Source: an uncultured Clostridia bacterium (GTDB lineage: Bacteria; Bacillota; Clostridia; Oscillospirales; Acutalibacteraceae). From it: DNA of 12,345 nucleotides. A model generated the notes under the pieces. That model saw nothing but the letters and a program-made list of their open reading frames with translations. It searched no databases and was not told the DNA's origin. The stretch is from positions 1-12,345 of the forward strand of contig CAMOWP010000043.1 in NCBI GenBank assembly GCA_946628455.1. Direction: 5' to 3'. Below, one piece after another: positions 7,149 to 12,345 of the stretch. Made by a program: the position numbers and the translations under genes. Positions within the stretch are counted from its first letter, which is position 1. Each line of letters begins with the position of its first letter.

Positions 7149-7160
7149 TGCATATTATTT

Positions 7161-10007
7161 TTATTTTGCTTTTGTGCTTTTAGCCTTTGACCAGGAGGAG
7201 AGATAAATTGTGTTACCCTTTTTGTAATACGTTCTTATCCTGACGTAATACTTTTTCCTGGACTTAAGCTTTTTAATTGTATATGACGTTTTCTTAGCGC
7301 CTTTTACATTTACTGTTTTAACACCCTTTTTGAAATTGCTTGAGGTGCTGTACTCAATTCTGTAGCCCGTAACGTTTCCGCTGACAGCCTTCCACTTAAC
7401 AACTATTGACTTTTTCTTGGCTGTGAGCTTTGAAATTGCTGATTTTTTAACCGTTATAACAGTGGTAGGAACAGTCGGCGTTGACGGGGTTGAAGGGTTG
7501 CTCGGCTTGGTAACGTTAAGATTTACGTTATAAGTTGCGGTGTAGTTGCCTTTACCCGTTATTGAAATTGTATAGCCCGTTGAGGTTTCCTTGACGGAGT
7601 CTGTATAATCAGTGCCTCTGACGAGCGTTTTATCGCCGTGCTTTACGGTGTAGCTGAGCGTTCCGTTGCTGAGCTTTATATTTTCGAGCTTTGCAACGGT
7701 GCCGATATTCAGCGGGTGGATGTAATAGGTCATTTCAATTCTGCCCGTACAGCCGCCGATACCTTCAATAACCGCCTTTGCCTCGCCTGCGTTTACGTTA
7801 TTGCTGTATGATACTATCTTGTAATCAACGCCTTTTTCGAGTATGCTGTCAAGCCCGTTTGTTCCGCTCGGGATAACGGCGCTTCCTGTGTAATAATACA
7901 CTCCCGTATCAAGCGCTTTACCGTCGAGCTTCTGCTTTGTGAGGTCAAATTTCTGATTAACCTGATAGCTGAAGGTTGTTGAGGTTCCGCCCTTTACAAG
8001 AGAGCTTGATGAAACGCCTGTAAGCGTTATCGTGCCTGAGCTGCCCCAGTTAAGGTTACCGTTTGCGGAGATTGTGTAATCGGTATCTGCGTAAACATTC
8101 AACCCGCTGATGTTGAGGCTGCCCGCGCCCTTTTTGTACATAGAGGCAACGGTGCTGACTCCCTCCCTTTGCCTTATCAGCTTGGGAAGATACTCGAAAA
8201 GCACCTCGTTGTGTGTGAGGTAAGATAAATCAGCCTTGCCGATTGAGAAGGAGAAAACATAGTCTCCGCAGTAGTTTCCGAAGAAGGAGATATCGCACCA
8301 ATAGGTGCCCATATTCTTAAGCACCGCAGGAGTTGTTTCTTCGCTGTCTGTATAATAATTTACGTTAAAATCCCTGCCCTCAACAAGAGTGTTATCATAG
8401 CCGTCAACGAGGACGAGCTCAGGCTCAATAACGTTACCGGTGTAAGGAGAAACCTCCTGGATTTCGCGGATGCTGTAATTATCTTCCCTGTTGCTCATAT
8501 CACGCGGAACGATTTTAAACGGAACGGTAACAGAGGAATTATCAGCGCCTACAATCATAAGGTCGTAGCTGTTTACAACCGTTCCCGAAACTGTTTCGCC
8601 GCCCTCGGGAGAGGCAACGTGATATTCGATATCGGGAATCATATACGGAAGAAGAACGTCGAATCTTGAATAGATTCCCGTATAGTCAAAGCCCTCAACC
8701 TCTTCCATAACAACATTGTGGTTTTCATCGACTGCGATGAGAAAGCTTTTTTCAAGGTCGGTATAGATATAGGCAATCTGCTCGCCCTTACCTACGCCGT
8801 AATCGGTAATACGCCTGATGATGTAGCCGTTTTTAGCTTCAAGAGTTGCATCAAGATAAGTTGCGGGGATTTCGTAATCCTCAACTGAACTGATGTTTTC
8901 GGGGGCATACCAGTCATAAAGCTGCTCCTTGACAAGGATTTTCTCGCTGAGTCCGAAATTCTTATAAGGCTGCTGGTGCTCAGCTTCGGATAAATATTTA
9001 TTACCCGAGCCCTTAAGGAAATAATCATAGCTGTTCATATGAATTTCCTTGATTGAAACCTGCGAAGCGAAGGTTGTGTCAATCTGATACCATCTTGCGC
9101 CGTCAGCCTTAACGCCGTCGTCAAGATACACGAAATTCCATTCGTGAGGGTCAGTTTCCTTTCCGCTGCTTTCGGTGTTATCGCCGTCTACAATACGGCA
9201 AGGAATCCCGTTATACGTGCAGACAGCGTAGAAGAGCTTTGAATAGCCCTCGCAGACTGCGAGCCCCTGGTTTGCTTCGGTCTGAATTTTTTCTCCCGAA
9301 AGAACGGTTTCATAATCAAGCTTGTAATCCGCTTCGCTTTTTCCGTCCTTAAGAAGATTTCCGTAAATTGCGCCGTAAGCGGAGTGGGAAATTCTGTATC
9401 TGTCAGAATCAAGCGCAAACTTGTTATGGAACACGTCAAAATCATACGTTGCGTTTCTGACAACGAAATCATAGATTGTTTTAACCTTCTGATAATCGCT
9501 CATATTATCGTTAAGATACATTCTTGAAAACTGAGCGACGAAGCTCTGAACGGCTCTTTCCTCGGCAGCCGTTGAATAGTAGCCGAATTTGAATTCGATT
9601 TTGAATTCATACTCCGTTCCCGTTTCTTTCTGATGAGTTTTATAGCCGCTGTCAACAACAGCCGCGCTGTTGACGGAGTTATAAAGATAATCGCAGAGAT
9701 ACGGGTCGGGTGCGGCTGAATAATTATCCTTGAAGATATCAAAGAAAACGGTGTTATAAAGCACGTTTCCGAGGTCTCTTACGTTCTCGTTTTTATAATC
9801 GTCAACATATGATTCAAGAGTGGTTGTGAAGGTATAGCTTATATCCGTTTCCCTTTGCTTCATATGCTGCTGAAAATAGCTTATCATTGCCGCGTAATCA
9901 GAAGAGCTGTTATCCTCTGAAAGAGCGGAAAAGGGCATAGCCGAAAAGACGGTAAGAAGCATTACCGCCGAAAGAAATATTGAAATCAACTTTTTATGTG
10001 TTTTCAC
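7161..10007 (-). CDS. Secreted transglutaminase-like protein with Ig-like and Fn3 modules
   Basis: This protein has 948 residues from GTG at 10007, chosen because a perfect GGAGG lies eight bases upstream and translation then starts directly with a signal peptide (KTHKK, then ISIFLSAVMLLTVFSAM). An in-frame ATG at 10046 falls on the expected transcription start and can be set aside. Residues about 170-330 form a transglutaminase-like core with the triad Cys252 (VCEGYS), His288 (DPHEWNF) and Asp310 (QIDTTF), so it may be an active thiol enzyme: crosslinker, protease or amidase. Three repeats of the clostridial type ending GNY-G or GxGGCTG follow near 520-590, 690-765 and 766-830. A Pro/Thr/Ser linker (835-850) and a very basic Fn3 domain (855-948, about a quarter Lys) end the protein. 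There is no LPXTG, so wall attachment may be electrostatic. It has its own promoter and terminator. Confidence 0.9.
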   Translation of the reverse strand: MKTHKKLISIFLSAVMLLTVFSAMPFSALSEDNSSSDYAAMISYFQQHMKQRETDISYTFTTTLESYVDDYKNENVRDLGNVLYNTVFFDIFKDNYSAAPDPYLCDYLYNSVNSAAVVDSGYKTHQKETGTEYEFKIEFKFGYYSTAAEERAVQSFVAQFSRMYLNDNMSDYQKVKTIYDFVVRNATYDFDVFHNKFALDSDRYRISHSAYGAIYGNLLKDGKSEADYKLDYETVLSGEKIQTEANQGLAVCEGYSKLFYAVCTYNGIPCRIVDGDNTESSGKETDPHEWNFVYLDDGVKADGARWYQIDTTFASQVSIKEIHMNSYDYFLKGSGNKYLSEAEHQQPYKNFGLSEKILVKEQLYDWYAPENISSVEDYEIPATYLDATLEAKNGYIIRRITDYGVGKGEQIAYIYTDLEKSFLIAVDENHNVVMEEVEGFDYTGIYSRFDVLLPYMIPDIEYHVASPEGGETVSGTVVNSYDLMIVGADNSSVTVPFKIVPRDMSNREDNYSIREIQEVSPYTGNVIEPELVLVDGYDNTLVEGRDFNVNYYTDSEETTPAVLKNMGTYWCDISFFGNYCGDYVFSFSIGKADLSYLTHNEVLFEYLPKLIRQREGVSTVASMYKKGAGSLNISGLNVYADTDYTISANGNLNWGSSGTITLTGVSSSSLVKGGTSTTFSYQVNQKFDLTKQKLDGKALDTGVYYYTGSAVIPSGTNGLDSILEKGVDYKIVSYSNNVNAGEAKAVIEGIGGCTGRIEMTYYIHPLNIGTVAKLENIKLSNGTLSYTVKHGDKTLVRGTDYTDSVKETSTGYTISITGKGNYTATYNVNLNVTKPSNPSTPSTPTVPTTVITVKKSAISKLTAKKKSIVVKWKAVSGNVTGYRIEYSTSSNFKKGVKTVNVKGAKKTSYTIKKLKSRKKYYVRIRTYYKKGNTIYLSSWSKAKSTKAK

Positions 10008-10044
10008 AGTGAATACCTCCACATAATCAGTCTCCCTCAGCATC

Positions 10045-10073
10045 ATTATATAATTTTGTTATAAATTTGTCAA
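10045..10073 (-). promoter_or_regulatory. Perfect-consensus promoter of the transglutaminase-like gene
   Basis: The minus strand reads TTGACA, exactly 17 bases, then TATAAT: full sigma-A consensus at ideal spacing. The leader to GTG is about 31 bases and holds the GGAGG site. Such a strong promoter for a large surface protein suggests it is held down by a repressor. Confidence 0.85.
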
Positions 10074-10083
10074 TATAACAAAA
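10054..10083. promoter_or_regulatory. Candidate operator, 10-base dyad arms around the -35
   Basis: Perfect arms TTTTGTTATA and TATAACAAAA are separated by 10 bases (centre to centre about two helical turns) and enclose the -35 hexamer. This fits a dimeric repressor. The half-site resembles the rrf2 promoter dyad at 7065-7083. The A/T-rich composition raises the chance background. Confidence 0.5.
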
Positions 10084-10185
10084 ATAATAAAGGGAGCGGA
10101 GCTCCCCTACGGTTTTGCGGACGAGCGATGCTCGTCCCTACGGTTTTTGCGGGACGTAGAGGGTGCGCCGTCCTCTACAATAATA
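10083..10185. repeat. Three-hairpin intergenic repeat element with flanking AATAATA
   Basis: A G+C-rich non-coding block of 89 bases (10090-10178) sits in A/T-rich spacer. It holds three stem-loops: GGGAGC/GCTCCC (10092-10106), GGACGAGC/GCTCGTCC (10119-10137) and GTAGAGG/CCTCTAC (10156-10178). The linkers between them are near-identical direct repeats, CCCTACGGTTTTGCGG at 10105-10120 and the same with one extra T at 10136-10152. AATAATA stands at both ends (10083-10089 and 10179-10185) like a target-site duplication. It looks like a REP- or MITE-type dispersed element without its own gene. Confidence 0.65.
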
Positions 10186-10186
10186 C

Positions 10187-10200
10187 GGCGTGATTACGCC
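10187..10200. repeat. Small hairpin GGCGT-GATT-ACGCC
   Basis: This perfect 5-bp stem with a 4-base loop lies just outside the AATAATA-bounded element. It has no U-tract on either strand, so it is not a good terminator. It may belong to the same repeat family or be an older remnant. Confidence 0.4.
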
Positions 10201-10212
10201 AATTTTCTGCTG

Positions 10213-10243
10213 TTCACAAAATAAAGGGGAGCCGGGCTCCCCT
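10213..10243 (-). terminator. Rho-independent terminator after the four-helix membrane protein gene
   Basis: AGGGGAGCC and GGCTCCCCT form a 9-base inverted repeat with a single central base on the minus strand, followed by TTATTTTG. It begins six bases after the tandem TAA TAA stop codons. Confidence 0.88.
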
Positions 10244-10249
10244 CATTTA

Positions 10250-11221
10250 TTATTCTTCATCATCAGTAAAATCAATTTTTGTTATTTCCTTTTCAAAGCC
10301 CTCGCCGTCTGACAGCCTGTGGCTTACGGTCGGCTCGTCATATTCAAGGAAATCAGTTACAACGCGCTTATTGAATTCGCGCTCGCGCTCGGCGTTGATG
10401 TTCTTCTTGCGGAAATAGTTATAATTAACAAGAAGCATTATAATTCCGATTCCCGCAACGATTCCGCCTATCATAATGTTATTATGAAGGACGTCCGAAA
10501 CGCAGGTCTGAATTGCTTTGTTATACGGGTCAAATACAAGGAACTGATTTTTCTGAACGTACTGCATTTTTTCAACGAAAAGAGTTCCCGCCATAAGGAT
10601 GTAGCCCGCCATTGTGAGCGACATTCCGAAATAGCTGTACTTTCTGTGCCTGCCCTTGTTTACAAGCTCTAAAACAACAACGCAGACGATAAGAAGCACA
10701 ACAGAGCCGATAACGGTGTAAACGAAGAAATTACGCTGAATTGCCGCAAAGATTGCAACATTTGCCGTGCCGTTCTGGTTAACAGCCTTGCAGGCGGTTG
10801 CAACGGCAAGTGACGCATAGCGGCTGACCTCGTTACTCTTGAGCGATTTGCCGCCGTTTTTATTCTTATCTGCTATCGAGGCACTGTAAACGTTGTAAAG
10901 CTCGGTGTCCTCGGAAAAGTCAGTTCTGTAGCAATATTTAAGATTTTTAGTTACAGCCGAGGAGATAACGCTGAAATTATCCTCGTTAACTGCATTTACA
11001 AAAGCCTTTTTCGGCAGGCCTGTTGTTTTTGCAAGCTTTTTAACCTCGCCGTTAATTTCGGCTATAATCTCTGTTTTATTTTGGTCCAACCTGTCCTGAA
11101 TAAATTTCTCATTGCTGAAATATCCTACGAAAAGCAGATTGACAACAGTTGAAACTATTGCAATTGCAAGGAGGATAGAAACAAGAGTACAGGATATTCT
11201 TTTAAAGAAATAAGCTATCAT
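10250..11221 (-). CDS. Membrane protein with four predicted helices, unknown function
   Basis: I do not recognise this 323-residue protein. Predicted membrane segments lie near residues 9-33, 165-187, 196-215 and 246-266. The first two bracket a soluble region of about 130 residues (34-164), probably outside the cell, helical and Lys/Asn/Asp-rich. Residues 270-323 form a charged, probably cytoplasmic tail that ends in Asp-Asp-Glu-Glu. It starts three bases after the stop of the sortase-like gene, and its ribosome site AAGGAAGG lies within the end of that gene, so the two are translationally coupled and probably made in fixed ratio. A terminator follows. The coupling suggests that the two proteins act in one envelope complex, but that is inference. 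The stop is a double TAA. Confidence 0.85.
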   Translation of the reverse strand: MIAYFFKRISCTLVSILLAIAIVSTVVNLLFVGYFSNEKFIQDRLDQNKTEIIAEINGEVKKLAKTTGLPKKAFVNAVNEDNFSVISSAVTKNLKYCYRTDFSEDTELYNVYSASIADKNKNGGKSLKSNEVSRYASLAVATACKAVNQNGTANVAIFAAIQRNFFVYTVIGSVVLLIVCVVVLELVNKGRHRKYSYFGMSLTMAGYILMAGTLFVEKMQYVQKNQFLVFDPYNKAIQTCVSDVLHNNIMIGGIVAGIGIIMLLVNYNYFRKKNINAEREREFNKRVVTDFLEYDEPTVSHRLSDGEGFEKEITKIDFTDDEE

Positions 11222-11224
11222 AGT

Positions 11225-11812
11225 TTATGCCTTCCTTGCAACATATAGTGTATAAAAGAATGAGTTTCCTAAATTTGAAAAATCGTTATACGGAACTGCC
11301 AGAACAAGCTGACCGTCAACAAGGTAATTCTTAAGCTCGTTTTCAGTTACGCCGGTTACCTTTTTTTCGATTTTATAATCGTAGGTATTGCCGGAATAGA
11401 ATTTGAGGCTTACGTAATCGCCTTTTTCGGAATTGTAAAGCTTTGCGAACTGGCTGTAAACATCGTTTCCGATAATAACCATACTGCCGCCGTTCCAGGG
11501 CTCAGCAGAGCCGTTGATAGCGTAAACAGCCTTTTCGTTATTTGCTATATAAACAACGGGAGTTTCGCCGAGTTCAACGCTGCTGCAGCTTACAGTTCCG
11601 ATATAATCGCCGCTTTTAAGCTCCCTGAAGCTGTTATACTCCTTAACGCTGAACTGAGACAAATCAACAGCAGCGGTTTCCTCCGTTGCTCTTGACTGAC
11701 CGTCAGTTATAAGCGAAGGAACGTAAAGGTAAATTGCTCCGATAACTATGGCTGTAACAACCACGGGAACAATAATCGCCCTCTTAAAAAAATTAAATAA
11801 CAGTGACGCCAT
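11225..11812 (-). CDS. One-pass membrane protein with degenerate sortase-like domain
   Basis: This 195-residue protein has one N-terminal membrane segment (about 11-33) and an extracytoplasmic domain laid out like a sortase. IGTVSCSSVELGETPVVY (71-88) matches the early strands, GGSMVIIGND (108-117) the GG-VIAGH segment, QFAKL then KGDYVSLKFYSGNTYDYKI the core, QLVLAVPYN (168-176) the strand that carries TLxTC, and LYVARK the last strand. All three catalytic positions are replaced: His by Asn116, Cys by Pro174 (or Ala172), Arg by Tyr187. The only Cys is Cys76, elsewhere. It should not be a transpeptidase. I chose ATG at 11812 because GGTGG lies four bases upstream; ATG at 11827 has none. It is coupled to a four-helix membrane protein. 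The fold assignment rests on motif order alone, so it is tentative; the gene itself is sure. Confidence 0.85.
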   Translation of the reverse strand: MASLLFNFFKRAIIVPVVVTAIVIGAIYLYVPSLITDGQSRATEETAAVDLSQFSVKEYNSFRELKSGDYIGTVSCSSVELGETPVVYIANNEKAVYAINGSAEPWNGGSMVIIGNDVYSQFAKLYNSEKGDYVSLKFYSGNTYDYKIEKKVTGVTENELKNYLVDGQLVLAVPYNDFSNLGNSFFYTLYVARKA

Positions 11813-11856
11813 TTTTCCACCATCCATTATTTCATTACTTTATTGCACAAGATAGT

Positions 11857-11885
11857 ATTATATACTAACTTATCCTTATAATCAA
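11857..11885 (-). promoter_or_regulatory. Promoter of the sortase-like/membrane protein operon
   Basis: The minus strand reads TTGATT, exactly 17 bases, then a perfect TATAAT. The leader to ATG at 11812 is about 38 bases. This separates the pair from the upstream metallophosphoesterase gene. Confidence 0.75.
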
Positions 11886-11931
11886 GAGAAAATTTATTAA
11901 CACATATACAGCGCTTACGGTGCGCAGATTA

Positions 11932-12345
11932 TTACTTTTCGGGCTTGAGGGTTACAACCTCGTAGTAGCAGTGAGAATCCGTTCTGAACGGCACTCTCCA
12001 GCCGCAGGCGCCTGCGCTTACGTTCATAACGGCGTCGCCCTCGTAAAAATCTCCGTAAGCGTAGCCGATAACGGAATAAAGCATTTTGAGCGGGAAGAGC
12101 TGGCCTGCGTGGGTGTGACCCGAAAGCTGCAAATCAGTTCCCGTTTTAAGGTTTTCCTTAAATTCAAACGGCTGATGGTCGGCAACAACGAGATACTTTT
12201 CGGGAGATGGATTTTTAAGCTCATCGACGGCTTTTCTTTCACCGCCCTCGCTTATATCCTCTCTTCCGAGGAGGATAAGGTCGTCTCCGAGGTCTGCATA
12301 TTCGTCCTTAAGAACTATAACGCCGCTGTCCTTAATTGCCTTTTC
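11932..12345 (-). CDS. Calcineurin-like metallophosphoesterase, 5' end cut by window
   Basis: The frame is open from the right edge and gives the last 137 residues before tandem TAA codons. It carries the C-terminal metal-binding blocks of the calcineurin-like phosphoesterase family: VVADHQPFEF, a variant of the usual H-x-P block, then SGHTHAGQ (the GHTH motif), followed by NVSAGACGW. This pattern is common in YkuE-type, often membrane-bound enzymes that hydrolyse phosphoesters. The first metal-binding motifs (DxH, GDxxD, GNH) and any membrane anchor lie outside the window. ATG at 12132 is internal, between the DHQP and GHTH blocks, and is not the start. Substrate unknown. The gene appears to be a separate unit from the promoter at 11857-11885, although I find no convincing terminator between them. 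Confidence 0.9.
   Translation of the reverse strand, partial: EKAIKDSGVIVLKDEYADLGDDLILLGREDISEGGERKAVDELKNPSPEKYLVVADHQPFEFKENLKTGTDLQLSGHTHAGQLFPLKMLYSVIGYAYGDFYEGDAVMNVSAGACGWRVPFRTDSHCYYEVVTLKPEK

Noticed and set aside
7050..7160. Riboswitch or T-box in the rrf2 upstream region
   Set aside because: The leader is only about 25 bases. The hairpin in the region is the terminator of the preceding gene.
10105..10152. Direct repeats as a CRISPR array
   Set aside because: There are only two repeats of 16-17 bases, the interval is itself a perfect hairpin, and no cas gene is in the window. It fits a hairpin repeat element.
10187..10200. Second terminator after the four-helix membrane protein gene
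   Set aside because: The stem has only 5 bp and no T-run follows on the minus strand; the hairpin at 10213-10243 is the better terminator.
10319..10672. Open frame on the plus strand, 117 codons
   Set aside because: It is opposite the four-helix membrane protein gene, and its product is unlike any family I know.
11225..11812. Active sortase
   Set aside because: The catalytic His, Cys and Arg positions hold Asn, Pro/Ala and Tyr, and no substrate with an LPXTG-type signal is encoded nearby.
11895..11931. Terminator after the metallophosphoesterase gene
   Set aside because: Only a 4-bp GCGC pairing around ACCGTAA is seen and no U-tract follows, so I do not call it.

Overview
The window is about 12.3 kb of low-to-mid G+C DNA. 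Every protein-coding gene I can support lies on the minus strand, so transcription runs from high to low coordinates. Strong AGGAG/GGAGG ribosome sites, U-tailed hairpin terminators, sigma-A type promoters, an Rrf2 regulator, a GPH sugar symporter, and a large secreted transglutaminase with Ig-like and fibronectin modules all suggest a gut or rumen Clostridia (Oscillospiraceae/Ruminococcaceae-like) chromosome. That placement is inferred from style and gene content only.

Layout in transcription order. (1) 12345-11932: C-terminal part of a calcineurin-like metallophosphoesterase. (2) 11812-10250: a two-gene unit behind a good promoter, coding for a one-pass membrane protein with a sortase-like domain that lacks the catalytic His, Cys and Arg, then a four-helix membrane protein of unknown function, then a terminator. 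(3) 10243-10091: a non-coding block with a three-hairpin repeat element flanked by AATAATA direct repeats. (4) 10083-7118: a perfect-consensus promoter under a large dyad, a 948-residue secreted transglutaminase-like/Ig-like/Fn3 protein, and a terminator. (5) 7108-4339: an Rrf2 regulator, a peptidase T-like M20 metallopeptidase and a DUF2804 protein in close tandem, ended by a terminator. (6) 4311-2530: a GPH-family cation:sugar symporter with its own promoter and terminator, and a 21-codon open tail in frame beyond its TGA stop. (7) 2531-1: two overlapping ABC exporter half-transporters, probably a heterodimer, the second running off the left edge.

Working together: the ABC pair almost certainly forms one exporter. 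The Rrf2 gene sits at the head of the peptidase/DUF2804 unit and has two dyads in its own promoter, which fits autoregulation. The DUF2804 and symporter promoters share the 9-mer CATATGTGC. The inactive sortase-like protein and its translationally coupled membrane partner are the most unusual genes here. No tRNA, rRNA, CRISPR array, transposase or phage gene was seen.
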